Numbered from the stretch's first letter, positions 8,182 to 18,668 are shown. The stretch: 35,900 bases of DNA from Methylophilaceae bacterium (GCA_947499625.1 CANMPB010000005.1:1-35900), one strand, 5' to 3'. The notes: a model not told the origin generated them from the sequence alone. Numbers and translations: made by a program.

Positions 8182-9575
8182 CGGCTATGTTTTATTGAAT
8201 AAGTAAAGTAAAAAACAACTCCAATTAACACCCAAGTCAAAAATCTTCTCCAAGTTTCAACCGGTAAGAAAAACATTAAAGCCCCACATGAAAAGATTCC
8301 TAAGAGTGGAATAAGAGGATGCCATTTATTCTTAAAAGTTGCTTTATTATTTTTATGAAGTTTTCTTATAAAAATGACACCCAGTGAAACAATCACAAAA
8401 GCAGCTAATGTTCCAATATTAACAATCTCAGCTAAAGTGCCCAGTGGTATAAAGCCAGCAATTAATGAGATGATCAACCCGCAAAAAATAATAACTTTCA
8501 CGGGGGTGTTGGTATTTTTGTTCACCTCACATAAAGTATGAGGAAGCAATCCATCTCTGCTCATTGCAAAAATAATTCTTGTTAAGGCGTAATAAAGTAC
8601 AAGCATTACAGTTGTGAGTCCGGCAATAACACCAGTAGCGACAACCGCAGAAGCCCATTGAAAGCCTATTTTTTGAAGTGCATAAGCAACAGGAGAAGGT
8701 ACATTAAGTTCCTGGTATGGAACAACGCCTGTAAGCAATAATGAAACGATGATGTATATCACAGTACAAAAAGCAAGTGAACCAATGATGCCTTTAGGCA
8801 GATCTCTTTGAGGATTTATTGCTTCTTCAGCGGCAGTTGAAACTGCATCAAAACCAACGTATGCAAAAAAAACTAATGAAGCGCCCGCGAGAACGCCAAC
8901 AGTTTTTCCATCAGGTAATGTCGAAAACCATCCGTAAGGCATAAAGGGATGCCAGTTAGCTGGGTTTACATTGAAAATAGCAACTGAAATAAATAATGTG
9001 ATAGTTAGAAGTTTAACAAAAACCATCACAGCATTGAATTTAGCACTTTGCTTTGCGCCAATAATAAGTAAGGACATGATGATTAATATAATGACCATTG
9101 CTGGAAGGTTCACTATACCTCCTAATGAAGGTGCTTTTGATAGTGCTTCGGGAAGGCCCAGACCCATAGCGGTAAGGGCATTATTGAAATAGCCGGACCA
9201 GCCATTCGCGACTGCAGCAATAGACATTCCGTATTCCATGAGTAGAATCCAGCCAATAATCCATGCAAAGAATTCACCAAAGGCAACATAACTATAACCA
9301 TATGCACTTCCACAGCCGCCAATCGATGATGAAAGTTCTGCATAAGCTAATGCTGCAAAAGCACAAGCAAAGCCTGACACTATAAAAGATAAAATAACCG
9401 CGGGGCCCGCTTGGTTTGCAGCAGCAATACCAGTTAAAACAAATATACCTGTACCAATGATGCAGCCTATTCCGAGCAATGTAAGATCTAGCGCACTTAG
9501 ACATTTTTTTAAATGTGCTGGATGCTTATGGTTAATATTTTTTTTTCTAAAAATTTTTGTAAATAGATTATTCAT
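8160..9575 (-). CDS. APC-superfamily amino acid permease (YfnA/CAT-like)
   Basis: An inner-membrane amino acid/proton symporter or exchanger of the APC superfamily. The 471-residue protein begins with a basic segment, then the diagnostic first helix [17 protein letters not shown] with the unwound GxGxG-type substrate site, and about 12 hydrophobic segments in all. [22 protein letters not shown] in the middle is the conserved TM6 signature of the cationic-amino-acid-transporter branch. The substrate cannot be assigned. The ATG overlaps the hemF end by eight bases, so translation is coupled, and it is last in the dusB-to-permease run. The C-terminal residues RLNKKPA are encoded inside the terminator hairpin, meaning the stop lies within the terminator loop. 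Confidence 0.93.
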   Translation of the reverse strand: MNNLFTKIFRKKNINHKHPAHLKKCLSALDLTLLGIGCIIGTGIFVLTGIAAANQAGPAVILSFIVSGFACAFAALAYAELSSSIGGCGSAYGYSYVAFGEFFAWIIGWILLMEYGMSIAAVANGWSGYFNNALTAMGLGLPEALSKAPSLGGIVNLPAMVIILIIMSLLIIGAKQSAKFNAVMVFVKLLTITLFISVAIFNVNPANWHPFMPYGWFSTLPDGKTVGVLAGASLVFFAYVGFDAVSTAAEEAINPQRDLPKGIIGSLAFCTVIYIIVSLLLTGVVPYQELNVPSPVAYALQKIGFQWASAVVATGVIAGLTTVMLVLYYALTRIIFAMSRDGLLPHTLCEVNKNTNTPVKVIIFCGLIISLIAGFIPLGTLAEIVNIGTLAAFVIVSLGVIFIRKLHKNNKATFKNKWHPLIPLLGIFSCGALMFFLPVETWRRFLTWVLIGVVFYFTYSIKHSRLNKKPA

Positions 9576-10476
9576 GATCCAGCCAATTTTTATTCGTTAA
9601 AAAGTATGTATATAGCTTTTCTTCTTTACTACCCGGTTCTGGTTTCCAATCATATTTCCATTGAGCCATTGGTGGCATCGACATCAAAATTGATTCAGTT
9701 CTACCATTAGATTGCAAGCCAAATAGAGTCCCACGATCAAATATTAAGTTAAATTCTACATAACGACCACGTCGATAAAGCTGGAAGTCCCTTTCTTTCT
9801 CTGCATAATTAATATCCTTTCTTCTTTGAAGAATAGGTAGGTATGCGTTTAAAAAAATATCACCCACTGCTTTGTTCAAATTAAAAGACTTATCAAAACC
9901 TAAGCGATTAAAATCATCATAAAAAATACCGCCAATCCCTCTAGGCTCGTTGCGATGTTTTAGATAAAAGTATTCATCACAGTTCTTTTTAAATTCCAAA
10001 TATAGTTTTTTATCATATGGATCAAGAATAGTTTTGAGTGTTTTGTGAAAATGAATTGCATCTTCGTCGAAGCCATAATAAGGAGTTAAATCCATGCCAC
10101 CCCCAAACCACCATATATCCTCAAGATTTTCTTTTTTTGCAATAAAAAATCTTACATTCATATGTACTGTGGGTGCGTATGGATTTTTAGGATGTAAGAC
10201 TAGCGATAATCCCATAGCCTCCCATTTTCTATCTGCCGCCTCTGGATGAGCAGCGCTTGCTGAGCGTGGTAACTTGTCACCTAAGACATGTGAGAACGCA
10301 ACACCAGCTCTTTCAAATACATTGCCATTTTCTAGGAGGCAGGAAGTCCCACCTCCACCCTCTTTTCGAAGCCAGGAGTCGTTAATAAAGTTTTTACCAT
10401 CAACAATCTGAAGTGTTTCAACAATATTCGTTTGGAGGTTGTTAAAGTACTCAAAAACTAGATTTGAATTAATCAT
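9568..10476 (-). CDS. hemF: Oxygen-dependent coproporphyrinogen III oxidase
   Basis: Converts coproporphyrinogen III to protoporphyrinogen IX with O2, near the end of haem synthesis. The 302-residue sequence carries the family blocks [69 protein letters not shown] and the signature [20 protein letters not shown] near the C-terminus. Conserved His and Asp residues implicated in catalysis in the family are present. An aerobic lifestyle is implied; no oxygen-independent hemN is in the window. The ATG lies one base after the tsaC stop (TAA-T-ATG), and its own end overlaps the permease start. Confidence 0.98.
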   Translation of the reverse strand: MINSNLVFEYFNNLQTNIVETLQIVDGKNFINDSWLRKEGGGGTSCLLENGNVFERAGVAFSHVLGDKLPRSASAAHPEAADRKWEAMGLSLVLHPKNPYAPTVHMNVRFFIAKKENLEDIWWFGGGMDLTPYYGFDEDAIHFHKTLKTILDPYDKKLYLEFKKNCDEYFYLKHRNEPRGIGGIFYDDFNRLGFDKSFNLNKAVGDIFLNAYLPILQRRKDINYAEKERDFQLYRRGRYVEFNLIFDRGTLFGLQSNGRTESILMSMPPMAQWKYDWKPEPGSKEEKLYTYFLTNKNWLDHE

Positions 10477-10477
10477 A

Positions 10478-11020
10478 TTATTTTCTAATTATTTTATTGC
10501 TAATAAAATCTTGAATCGTTGTAGGTTTTTTTTCACTACCAATATTCCCCTCAATAATCTTTACATTATTCTTAAATAAATTTTTACATGCTCTAAGGGT
10601 TTTGATGGATTGTTTATGACTTAAGTTAGCACTTGTTGAGGTGATTGGGAAGCTGATTGAATTTAATAAATTTAAAGTACTTTTAACTTTAGGGAGTCTT
10701 ATAGCAATGTTATGACTAGCCCCTCTTAACCATGAAGGACAATAATTAGATGCAGGTACTAACCAAGTATGAGGGCCAGGCCATTTATTCATCATCTCTT
10801 TTTTTTGCAACTCAGACAGGTCTTGCATATATGAATACAAATGATTTATCTTGGAACTGATTAAAATAAAACCTTTTGATCGAGCCCTTTTTTTTAAACG
10901 TAGAATTTTTTCTACCGCATATTTATTTTTTGGATCACAGCCCAATCCATAACAGGATTCAGTAGGGTAAGCTATAACACCCCCTTGTTTTAAATATCGG
11001 ATTAAGCGTTGATTAGCCAA
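10478..11020 (-). CDS. tsaC: Threonylcarbamoyl-AMP synthase (TsaC/Sua5-YrdC family)
   Basis: Makes threonylcarbamoyl-AMP from threonine, bicarbonate and ATP for the t6A37 modification of ANN-decoding tRNAs. At 180 residues it is the single-domain TsaC form rather than the longer Sua5. Key blocks: [18 protein letters not shown] (13-30), [15 protein letters not shown] with the KxR-S motif, [17 protein letters not shown] and [10 protein letters not shown]. The start is TTG (complement of 11018-11020); no in-frame ATG is close enough to keep the conserved VIAYPTE block with a normal N-terminus. It begins one base after the purD stop (TAA-A-TTG), consistent with coupled re-initiation. The hemF/tsaC neighbourhood is common in proteobacteria. 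Confidence 0.93.
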   Translation of the reverse strand: MANQRLIRYLKQGGVIAYPTESCYGLGCDPKNKYAVEKILRLKKRARSKGFILISSKINHLYSYMQDLSELQKKEMMNKWPGPHTWLVPASNYCPSWLRGASHNIAIRLPKVKSTLNLLNSISFPITSTSANLSHKQSIKTLRACKNLFKNNVKIIEGNIGSEKKPTTIQDFISNKIIRK

Positions 11021-11021
11021 T

Positions 11022-12293
11022 TTAATCGTTATTTAAGGCTCTGTAACCTATATCTTTTCGATATTGGACGCCATTAAATTTGATAGTATTGATAGCTTCA
11101 TAGACTTTAAGTTGGGCCTCTTTCACAGAATTGGCAAGCGCGGCGACAGCTAGAACTCTTCCGCCTGAAGTTAGAAGTTTATTATTTTTGTATATAGTGC
11201 CTGCATGAAAAATATAGCTGTCAGGAATAATGCGATCTTCAATATAAATTTCATCGTTTAACTTTGGAGATTCGGGATAGCCTGCAGAAGCCAAAACGAC
11301 AGCTAGTGCTGATCTTGTATCCCATTCAATTTCTGATGAATCAAGTTGTCCGAGCGATGCCTTGTATAGCATTTCAAACAAATCACTTTTCAGCCTCATG
11401 AGAATGGGTTGTGTTTCAGGATCGCCCATTCGACAATTATATTCTAATGTTTTTACATCACCTTTTTTAGTGATCATGAGCCCTGCATAAAGGAATCCAG
11501 TAAATGGAATACCATCTTTAGCCATACCATGAATAGTAGGATAGATAATTTCTTCCATAACTTTAGAGTAAATTTCTTTAGTAACTACAGGTGCCGGTGA
11601 GTATGCTCCCATACCTCCTGTGTTAGGACCCATATCTCGATCTAAGAGCCTCTTATGATCTTGGCTTGTAGCTAACGGCAGAATTGTTTTGCCGTCACAT
11701 ACCACCATAAAGCTAGCCTCTTCTCCTTCAATGAATTCTTCGATCACAACTTTGGCCCCTGCATCACCAAATTTATTGTCTACAAGCATAAAGTCTATTG
11801 CATCATGAGCTTCTTTGACTGTCATAGCGACAATGACACCTTTCCCGGAAGCTAACCCATCCGCTTTAATGACAATGGGTGCGCCATGCTCATTAATATA
11901 TTGATACGCCTCATCAGGCATTTTAAATGTTTTATATTTTGCAGTAGGAATGTTGTGCCTATACATGAAGTCTTTGGCAAAACCTTTAGAGCTTTCGAGT
12001 TGAGCAGCTTTTTGGGTAGGTCCAAAAATATTCAAATTTTTAGATCTAAATAAATCAACGATACCTTCAGAAAGTGGAAGCTCTGGACCAACTACAGTGA
12101 GGTCAATTCTTTCTTTAATTGCAAAATCTGAAAGAAGATCAATATCGGTCAGATCAATATTTTTGAATTTTGGATTGAGGTGAGTTCCACCATTACCTGG
12201 TGCTATAAAAATAGCATTTACTTTATTACTTTGAGAAAGTTTCCACGCCATCGCATGCTCTCTGCCGCCACTTCCAATGACTAGAACTTTCAT
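11022..12293 (-). CDS. purD: Phosphoribosylamine-glycine ligase (GAR synthetase)
   Basis: Second enzyme of de novo purine synthesis: joins glycine to phosphoribosylamine with ATP. The 423-residue ATP-grasp enzyme shows the N-terminal VLVIGSGGREHAMAWKL, VVGPELPLSEGIVD, the ATP-binding IKADGLASGKGVIVA, the central NTGGMGAYSPAPV and the metal-binding EYNCRMGDPETQ. Length is standard. It starts three bases after the purH stop and ends one base before tsaC. Adjacent purH-purD is a classical proteobacterial pairing. Confidence 0.98.
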   Translation of the reverse strand: MKVLVIGSGGREHAMAWKLSQSNKVNAIFIAPGNGGTHLNPKFKNIDLTDIDLLSDFAIKERIDLTVVGPELPLSEGIVDLFRSKNLNIFGPTQKAAQLESSKGFAKDFMYRHNIPTAKYKTFKMPDEAYQYINEHGAPIVIKADGLASGKGVIVAMTVKEAHDAIDFMLVDNKFGDAGAKVVIEEFIEGEEASFMVVCDGKTILPLATSQDHKRLLDRDMGPNTGGMGAYSPAPVVTKEIYSKVMEEIIYPTIHGMAKDGIPFTGFLYAGLMITKKGDVKTLEYNCRMGDPETQPILMRLKSDLFEMLYKASLGQLDSSEIEWDTRSALAVVLASAGYPESPKLNDEIYIEDRIIPDSYIFHAGTIYKNNKLLTSGGRVLAVAALANSVKEAQLKVYEAINTIKFNGVQYRKDIGYRALNND

Positions 12294-12296
12294 AAA

Positions 12297-13856
12297 TTAA
12301 TGTCTAAAGTGACGATATCCAGTAAATAACATCACAAGACCTAATTCATTAGCAGCATTGATGACTTCCTCATCTCTTAAGCTCCCACCTGGCTGAATAA
12401 CGCATTTTGCACCGGCAGAAGCTAACACATCAATTCCATCTCTAAAGGGAAAGAAAGCATCTGAAGCAACTACTGAATTTATTAAATCAAGATTTGCATT
12501 TTTAGCTTTTATAGAAGCAATCTTAGTACTATCGACTCTACTCATTTGACCGGCGCCAATGCCTAGAGTTTGATTGTTCTTGCAAAATACAATGGCATTT
12601 GATTTAACATACTTAGCTACTCGCCACGCAAAAAGCATATCAGCTATTTGTTCTTCGTTAGGTTTAAGTTTAGAAACTACTTTGCAATGGTTCATATCTA
12701 TATTGAAATCATCTGGTGATTGAACTAGCAAACCACCACCAATTTTTTTCAATTCAAAAGCATTAAAGCTATTATTGAGCGAAACTTCTAATAACCTAAT
12801 ATTTGGTTTTGATTCAAATATTTCAAGTGATTCAGTATCGTATGATGGAGCGATTACCACTTCGACAAATTGAGCAATAATTTGAGATGCAGTATTTTTG
12901 TCTAACGAAACATTGCAAGCAATAATACCGCCAAATGAGGATGTTGGATCAGTTGAAAATGCTTTTTTATAAGCATCGAGTAAGTCTCCAGAAGATCCGA
13001 CGCCACATGGATTAGCATGTTTTACAATCACACAGGATGGAAGCTTAAAGCTTTTAACACATTCCCAAGCCGTGTCTGCATCATTTAAGTTATTGTATGA
13101 CAGCTCTTTTCCCTGTAACTGTTTAAAGCTTGCCAATGAACCTTTGTTCGATATTTCATCTACATAAAAAGATGCACTTTGATGTGGATTCTCACCATAT
13201 CGTAAATCCATTTTTTTGTTAAATGCGAGGTTAAGTTTGTTAGGGAAAGCTATATTTTTATTTGTATTCAATCCATTTAGATAATTTGAAATAGTTGAAT
13301 CATATTTTGCAGTATGTTCAAAAGCTTTTTTAGCCAAATTAAATCTTAACTCTAGATCAAGTGCACCATCATTCTGCTTTAAGGCATCTTCAATAAGTTT
13401 ATAGTCGGAAGCATCAGTCACAACTGCCACACCATTATAATTTTTTGCTGCCGACCGGAGCATTGCCGGACCACCGATATCAATGTTTTCAATGGCTTCA
13501 GAGAGCGAGCAATTTTCTTTAGATATAGTCGCCTCGAATGGATATAAGTTCACCACTATTAAATCGATTAAAGGGATATTCGATTTAGCCATCGTTTGCA
13601 GATGGTTTTCGTCATCTCTTTTTCCGAGTATGCCACCATGTATCTTTGGATGAAGTGTTTTGACTCTACCATCTAACATTTCAGGGAAGCCGGTATAATC
13701 GCTGACTTCGATGACCGGAATATCATTGTCAGCAAATAATTTTGCTGTGCCTCCAGTGGACAAAATTTCAACGTTATATTTGACTAGTATCTTAGCGAAT
13801 TCGATAATATCTTTTTTGTCTGATACGCTTATAAGGGCTCTTTTGATTTTAATCAT
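12297..13856 (-). CDS. purH: Bifunctional AICAR formyltransferase / IMP cyclohydrolase
   Basis: Catalyses the last two steps to IMP. The N-terminal MGS-like cyclohydrolase domain (about 1-145) has [20 protein letters not shown] and [15 protein letters not shown]. The larger formyltransferase domain contains [27 protein letters not shown], the catalytic KHANPCG stretch and a C-terminal [10 protein letters not shown] and DAFFPFRDG. Length 519 is close to the 529 of E. coli. It follows fis after two bases and precedes purD by three, so purine synthesis genes share an mRNA with a nucleoid protein gene. No PurR-like operator could be identified within the packed junctions. Confidence 0.98.
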   Translation of the reverse strand: MIKIKRALISVSDKKDIIEFAKILVKYNVEILSTGGTAKLFADNDIPVIEVSDYTGFPEMLDGRVKTLHPKIHGGILGKRDDENHLQTMAKSNIPLIDLIVVNLYPFEATISKENCSLSEAIENIDIGGPAMLRSAAKNYNGVAVVTDASDYKLIEDALKQNDGALDLELRFNLAKKAFEHTAKYDSTISNYLNGLNTNKNIAFPNKLNLAFNKKMDLRYGENPHQSASFYVDEISNKGSLASFKQLQGKELSYNNLNDADTAWECVKSFKLPSCVIVKHANPCGVGSSGDLLDAYKKAFSTDPTSSFGGIIACNVSLDKNTASQIIAQFVEVVIAPSYDTESLEIFESKPNIRLLEVSLNNSFNAFELKKIGGGLLVQSPDDFNIDMNHCKVVSKLKPNEEQIADMLFAWRVAKYVKSNAIVFCKNNQTLGIGAGQMSRVDSTKIASIKAKNANLDLINSVVASDAFFPFRDGIDVLASAGAKCVIQPGGSLRDEEVINAANELGLVMLFTGYRHFRH

Positions 13857-13858
13857 GA

Positions 13859-14098
13859 CTAGATATCAATCTTATGTTGTTTTAATTTTTTTCTGAGTGT
13901 ATTTCTATTAAGGCCAAGAATTTCTGCAGCCTTACTTTGATTGCCTTTTGAAATACTCATGATGTAAGTAATTAAAGGTTTCTCAACCATACCAATGACC
14001 ATGTCGTAAACATTCGTTGGATGTTCACCATCCAGATCTTTGAAGTATTGATCTAAAGATTCATTTACACAATCAGGGATATCTGTCTTCTTTTCCAT
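13859..14098 (-). CDS. fis: Fis family DNA-binding protein
   Basis: A 79-residue nucleoid-associated regulator, shorter at the N-terminus than E. coli Fis (98) but of the usual betaproteobacterial size. The C-terminal helix-turn-helix [20 protein letters not shown] is nearly invariant in the Fis/NtrC-C-terminal family; the helical dimerisation region precedes it. It overlaps the dusB stop by one base (TAATG), reproducing the conserved dusB-fis operon, and is followed by purH two bases later. Without the longer N-terminal arm, the Hin/Gin-type recombination activation surface is probably absent; the basic DNA-bending role is retained by inference. Confidence 0.95.
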   Translation of the reverse strand: MEKKTDIPDCVNESLDQYFKDLDGEHPTNVYDMVIGMVEKPLITYIMSISKGNQSKAAEILGLNRNTLRKKLKQHKIDI

Positions 14099-15108
14099 TA
14101 AGCTACCAACATTTCTTCCTCATACTTTATATAAGGGGATTCGATTGAAAGAAAATTAAAATAATCTTCGATAGTTTTAATTTGTTCATCGACTGTTTCA
14201 ATTGTGTTCATATAGTGTCTAAAATTTGCAGAATTTTTTAATCCTTTTGTGTACCAGGAGATATGTTTTCTAGCAATTTTTAATCCTGCATTTTCACCAT
14301 AAAAGTCGTAAAGCTCATTCACATGAGCAATGGTAATATTTTTGATTTCATCAATAGAAGGATTATCTAAATGCATGCCTGTTTTAAGATAGTGATCAAT
14401 TTCTCTAAAAATCCAAGGTTTGCCCTGAGCTGCTCTACCAATCATGACCCCATCTACACCTGTGTAATCTAAAACATATTTAGCTTTTTCCGGTGAAGTG
14501 ATATCGCCATTGGCGATAACGGGAATTTTGACTGACTGTTTTACTTCGGCAATGGTGTCATACTCAGCTTTACCCATATATAAACAAGCTCTCGTTCTGC
14601 CATGAATAGCTAATGCTTTAATACCAATGTCTTCTGCAATTTTTGCAATCTCTATAGCATTTCGATTTTGAGTATCCCAGCCAGTTCTTATTTTTAATGT
14701 GACTGGCACATCTACCGACTTCACAACTGAAGATAATATTTTTTGTACAAGCGGCTCATCTTTGAGGAGTGCTGATCCCGCCATCACATTACATATTTTT
14801 TTTGCAGGACATCCCATGTTGATATCGATAATTTGAGCGCCATGATCCACATTAAATTGAGCGGCGTCCGCCATCATTTTGGGGTCAGCCCCAGCAATTT
14901 GGACCGAAATTGGATCTACCTCGCCTTCGTGATTGGCGCGGCGAAGTGTTTTTTGACTACCATATAGGAGTGAGTTTGATGTCACCATTTCACTTACTGC
15001 CATGCCAGCACCAAACTTTTTGCAAAGTTGGCGGAAAGGGCGATCAGTGACGCCTGCCATGGGAGCGACTACGAGATTATTTTTAAGGGAAATAGAGCCT
15101 ATTTGCAC
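14098..15108 (-). CDS. dusB: tRNA-dihydrouridine synthase B
   Basis: FMN/NADPH enzyme that reduces uridine to dihydrouridine in the tRNA D-loop. The 336-residue TIM-barrel protein has APMAGVTDRPFR (15-26), VQIAGADP, the catalytic Cys at 100 in DINMGCPAKK, LKIRTGWD, AIHGRTR, IPVIANGDI and GVMIGRAAQGKPW, followed by the C-terminal helical tRNA-binding domain. The immediate fis partner supports the B subclass. The start is GTG (complement of 15106-15108), chosen because it precedes the conserved IGSISLKNNLVVAPMAG start at the correct distance; no clear Shine-Dalgarno is visible. It heads the seven-gene minus-strand run, and the 65-bp gap upstream should hold the operon promoter, but I cannot pick a convincing one. 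Confidence 0.96.
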   Translation of the reverse strand: MQIGSISLKNNLVVAPMAGVTDRPFRQLCKKFGAGMAVSEMVTSNSLLYGSQKTLRRANHEGEVDPISVQIAGADPKMMADAAQFNVDHGAQIIDINMGCPAKKICNVMAGSALLKDEPLVQKILSSVVKSVDVPVTLKIRTGWDTQNRNAIEIAKIAEDIGIKALAIHGRTRACLYMGKAEYDTIAEVKQSVKIPVIANGDITSPEKAKYVLDYTGVDGVMIGRAAQGKPWIFREIDHYLKTGMHLDNPSIDEIKNITIAHVNELYDFYGENAGLKIARKHISWYTKGLKNSANFRHYMNTIETVDEQIKTIEDYFNFLSIESPYIKYEEEMLVA

Positions 15109-15181
15109 TGTCGTATATTTACTTATGGAAAGTTGCTTATTTTATAGGCAAATGGCTTTTTATAAAAGTGAAGACTTCAAA

Positions 15182-15916
15182 TTACTTATGCCATTCATAG
15201 CCTAAATTAAGGATTCTGGCTTGTATCTCTAACAGGGCTTCATCGACTAATTTTGATGGACCTTTAACACCAAGCTCAATAGTCTTAATAGGTTTTAATT
15301 TAGGCAGGCTAAAAAGTTTAATTTCTGGATATTTTTTTACAATGTCATTCATCAAATCAATCAATTTACTTTCGCTTACATCATTAATCCAAATCGAAGC
15401 TTCGGCAAAATCATTTTGATTTAATAGTTGCTGATAGTGTGTATTGAGAATCCATTCGACCATCGGCCAGGCCATTTCAGGAAAACCTGGCAGGAAATGA
15501 TAATTATTGATTTTAAATCCCGGAATTTTATTAATCTCATTTGGAATCAATAATGCACCCTCTGGAATATCTGCCATCAAAACTCTTTTAGGGTGAGCTC
15601 CTTCACCAAACTGATCTTCAATGCGCTTAACAGCCTCATCATTCCTAGTTAATTGAAGATTAAAAGCGTCTGCAGCTGCCTGCCTTGTAAAGTCGTCTGG
15701 TGTTGCACCAATACCTCCAAAAGAGAAAACAACAGTATTAGACTTTATTGATTCTTTGATTGATTGAATAATGTCTTTAGAATCATCTTGAATGTATTTT
15801 GCCCAAGACAATGAAAGCTTATATTTTTTTAATGTTTTTTGTACGTATTCAAAATGTTTATCTTGTCTTTTGCCAGATAAAATTTCATCACCAATAATTA
15901 AAACACCAAATTCCAT
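15182..15916 (-). CDS. CinA-like molybdopterin-binding (MoCF_biosynth) domain protein
   Basis: A 244-residue protein related to the N-terminal domain of CinA, a MoaB/MogA-like fold. Visible blocks: FGVLIIGDEILSGKRQDKH at the very N-terminus, FSFGGIGATPDDFTRQA with the GGxGxTxDD motif, and FLPGFPEMAWPM, the CinA-type PGxPxxM. It lacks the C-terminal CinA nicotinamide-nucleotide amidase domain. Physiological role is not established for this short family; it need not act on molybdopterin. I start at ATG 15916 because homologues begin directly with M-x-x-G-x-x-I-I-G-D-E-I and because the ATG then follows the polA stop by one base (TAA-G-ATG). An upstream in-frame ATG at 15931 would add five residues and overlap polA by 14 bases. 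Confidence 0.88.
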   Translation of the reverse strand: MEFGVLIIGDEILSGKRQDKHFEYVQKTLKKYKLSLSWAKYIQDDSKDIIQSIKESIKSNTVVFSFGGIGATPDDFTRQAAADAFNLQLTRNDEAVKRIEDQFGEGAHPKRVLMADIPEGALLIPNEINKIPGFKINNYHFLPGFPEMAWPMVEWILNTHYQQLLNQNDFAEASIWINDVSESKLIDLMNDIVKKYPEIKLFSLPKLKPIKTIELGVKGPSKLVDEALLEIQARILNLGYEWHK

Positions 15917-15917
15917 C

Positions 15918-18647
15918 TTAATGTGCCGCATCCCAATTCAATCCAACGCCAATATCCACGATAAGAGGGATATCAAGCTTTGCAACACCCTCCATCAAAA
16001 GAGGTAGTTCTTTTTGTAATATCTCAATTTCATTTTGAGGTACTTCAAACACAAGTTCATCGTGCACCTGCATAATCATCTTTGTTTTTAAGTGTGTATT
16101 TTGAGATAGCCATTGATCGACCGCAATCATTGCTAACTTAATGAGGTCAGCCGCAGTGCCTTGCATAGGTGCGTTTATTGCTGCTCTTTCTGCTGCAGCT
16201 CTTCTAATACCATTCGAGCCATTAATTTCTGGAATCCATAATCGCCTTCCAAAAAATGTTTCAACATAACCTTTATCTTTGGCAAATAATTTTGTATCTT
16301 CCATGTAACGTTTAACGCCAGGATATCTCGCAAAATAAGTCTCAATATAATTTGATGCAGCACTACGTTCAATACTGAGTGATTTTGATAAGCCGAATAC
16401 GCTCATCCCGTAAATCAATCCAAAGTTGATCACTTTGGCATAACGTCTTTGTTCTTGGGAGACTCTATCTAAGTTGCAACCAAAAATTTCAGCCGCTGTT
16501 GATTTATGAATATCTTCATTATTCTTGAATGCTTCAAGTAATCGTTTGTCTTGAGACAAATGAGCCATGATTCTTAATTCTATTTGAGAATAGTCTGCAG
16601 ATAGAATAGATGACCCTTCATTCGCAATAAATGCTTCTCTTATTTTTCTACCCTCTGAGGTTCTTATCGGGATATTTTGTAAATTAGGATCTGAACTTGC
16701 AAGACGTCCTGTAATTGCAACAGCCTGGTTGTAGCTTGTATGAATTCGCCCAGTGTTGGCGTTAATCATTTTTGGCAATTTATCTGTGTAGGTTGATTTG
16801 AGCTTAGATAGACTTCGATGTTCGAGTAATAATTTGGGTAAAGGATAGTCAAGTGCTAAATCTTGCAATACTTCTTCATCTGTAGAAGGTGCGCCTGAAG
16901 GTGTTTTTTTCAAAGATTTGATACCTAACTTATTAAATAAAATATCTTGTAATTGTTTGGGTGATGCGAGATTAAAAGGTTGCCCTGCTAGCTTATAAGC
17001 CTCTTCTTCAAGTAGTAGAATTTTTTTACCAATTACATGACTTTGCTCATTTAATTTTTTGTCATCCACAAGCACACCATTTCTTTCGATCTTTAAAAGC
17101 ACTTCAGTGGCTGGCATTTCAATGTTTTCGTAAATAAATTTAAGTGGTGCATCATTTTCAATTGCAGGATTAAAGAATTGATTTAATTGAAATGTAATAT
17201 CCGCATCCTCCGATGAATAATGAGATGCCACATCAATATCAACTTGATTAAATTTAAGCTGATTCATACCCTTGCCCGCAACTTCTTCGAAACTGATACA
17301 AGTGTGACCTAGATGCCTTAAGCTTAAATTGTCCATGCCATGGCTTTGATGACTTTCCGTGACGTAGCTTTGTAACATCGTATCGTGCTTAATGCCTTTA
17401 AGATGTATACCGTGATTTAAAAATACATGCGCATCATATTTAATGTTTTGACCAATTTTTTTAATTTTTTCATCTTCTAACATGGGCTTCACTAAATTTA
17501 ATATAGCATTAATTGATAGCTGCTCGGGAGCGCCAGGATAGTCATGCGCCAAAGGAATGTAAGCTGCTTCCCCTGCAGTCACTGCTATCGATATACCTAC
17601 AATTTTTGCCTGCATAGGGTCGAGCGAGTTAGTTTCTGTATCGACACAGACATAACTTTTATCTTTAATTTTTTCTAGCCATACGCGTAATAGAGCCTCA
17701 TCGAATATCGTGTCGTATTTAATTTTGGAAATAAAATGGCTAGGGGATTTGATAGATATTTTTTCTTCACGACTGTTGTTTGATGAGTTTTCTTGGGAAC
17801 TACCTTCTTTAACTTCGTTAAGCCAATTCTTAAATTCAAATCTCTGATATAAATTTTCTAGTGTGCGTGAGTCCTGTACTTTAGGTTTTAAATTGTCCCA
17901 ATTTTTATCGATATCTAAATCGCATCGAATCGTAATAAGGTCTTTAGCTCTGGGAATCCAGTCGAGTGCTTTTCTTAAATTTTCACCGACGACTCCTGGG
18001 AATTGAGCGGCATTTTTTACAATATTGTCGAGTGTTTGATATTCATTAAGCCATTTCAATGCAGTTTTAGGGCCAACTTTTTCAACACCAGGTACGTTAT
18101 CTGAGGTATCTCCAATAAGAGTTAGATAGTCGATAATTTGATTGGGCATTAACCCAAATTTATTTTTGACGCCTTCGATATCGAGTTTTTCATTTGTCAT
18201 GGTATTAATTAAAGTGACATGTTCGTTTACAAGCTGAGCTAAATCCTTGTCACCTGTAGAGACCACGACATTGAACTGATGATGAGTGGCTTCCTTACAT
18301 AATGTGCCAATGACATCATCAGCCTCGACACCTTCTTGAATAACAATCGGCCAACCCATTGCCGTAATCGCTTCATGAAGCGGCTGAATTTGAGCTCTTA
18401 AATCATCAGGCATCGCTGATCGATTGGCCTTATAGTCGGGATAAAGATCATTCCTGAAAGTTTTTCCTTTTGCATCAAAAACGCAAGCGCTATAATCAGA
18501 AGGAAACTCTTTATGGAGTTTTCGGAGCATATTCAAGACTCCGTAAATAGCTCCGGTAGGTTCTTGGCGACTGTTCCTAAGATCGGGCAATCCGTGAAAT
18601 GCCCTATAAAGATAAGAGGAGCCATCTACTAATAATAGTGTTTTCAT
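15918..18647 (-). CDS. polA: DNA polymerase I
   Basis: Repair and Okazaki-fragment polymerase of 909 residues with all three activities predicted. The 5' nuclease domain (about 1-290) starts LLLVDGSSYLYRAFHG and has EADDVIGT, STGDKDLAQL and GDTSDNVPGV. The proofreading domain (about 300-500) keeps every DEDDy residue: D336 and E338 in CVDTETNSLD, D405 in NIKYD, and Y477 and D481 in YSSEDAD. The polymerase has motif A LSADYSQIELR, the O-helix RYAKVINFGLIYG and motif C QVHDELVFE (860-868). Its ATG is only 21 bp from the divergent LOG-family ATG, so its promoter must overlap the neighbour or be extremely compact. The CinA-like gene follows one base after the stop. Confidence 0.98.
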   Translation of the reverse strand: MKTLLLVDGSSYLYRAFHGLPDLRNSRQEPTGAIYGVLNMLRKLHKEFPSDYSACVFDAKGKTFRNDLYPDYKANRSAMPDDLRAQIQPLHEAITAMGWPIVIQEGVEADDVIGTLCKEATHHQFNVVVSTGDKDLAQLVNEHVTLINTMTNEKLDIEGVKNKFGLMPNQIIDYLTLIGDTSDNVPGVEKVGPKTALKWLNEYQTLDNIVKNAAQFPGVVGENLRKALDWIPRAKDLITIRCDLDIDKNWDNLKPKVQDSRTLENLYQRFEFKNWLNEVKEGSSQENSSNNSREEKISIKSPSHFISKIKYDTIFDEALLRVWLEKIKDKSYVCVDTETNSLDPMQAKIVGISIAVTAGEAAYIPLAHDYPGAPEQLSINAILNLVKPMLEDEKIKKIGQNIKYDAHVFLNHGIHLKGIKHDTMLQSYVTESHQSHGMDNLSLRHLGHTCISFEEVAGKGMNQLKFNQVDIDVASHYSSEDADITFQLNQFFNPAIENDAPLKFIYENIEMPATEVLLKIERNGVLVDDKKLNEQSHVIGKKILLLEEEAYKLAGQPFNLASPKQLQDILFNKLGIKSLKKTPSGAPSTDEEVLQDLALDYPLPKLLLEHRSLSKLKSTYTDKLPKMINANTGRIHTSYNQAVAITGRLASSDPNLQNIPIRTSEGRKIREAFIANEGSSILSADYSQIELRIMAHLSQDKRLLEAFKNNEDIHKSTAAEIFGCNLDRVSQEQRRYAKVINFGLIYGMSVFGLSKSLSIERSAASNYIETYFARYPGVKRYMEDTKLFAKDKGYVETFFGRRLWIPEINGSNGIRRAAAERAAINAPMQGTAADLIKLAMIAVDQWLSQNTHLKTKMIMQVHDELVFEVPQNEIEILQKELPLLMEGVAKLDIPLIVDIGVGLNWDAAH

Positions 18648-18668
18648 TGTTTAACTTTGAAAGTTTTT

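Noticed and set aside
15109..15181. Promoter or terminator between the CinA-like gene and dusB
   Set aside because: AT-rich with a TATAAA on the minus strand and a short dyad (TGAAG/CTTCA), but no -35 at proper spacing and no GC stem with a T-tract; not supportable.
15918..18647. Possible loss of PolA proofreading in a reduced genome
   Set aside because: All DEDDy residues (D336, E338, D405, Y477, D481) are present, so 3'-5' exonuclease should be active.
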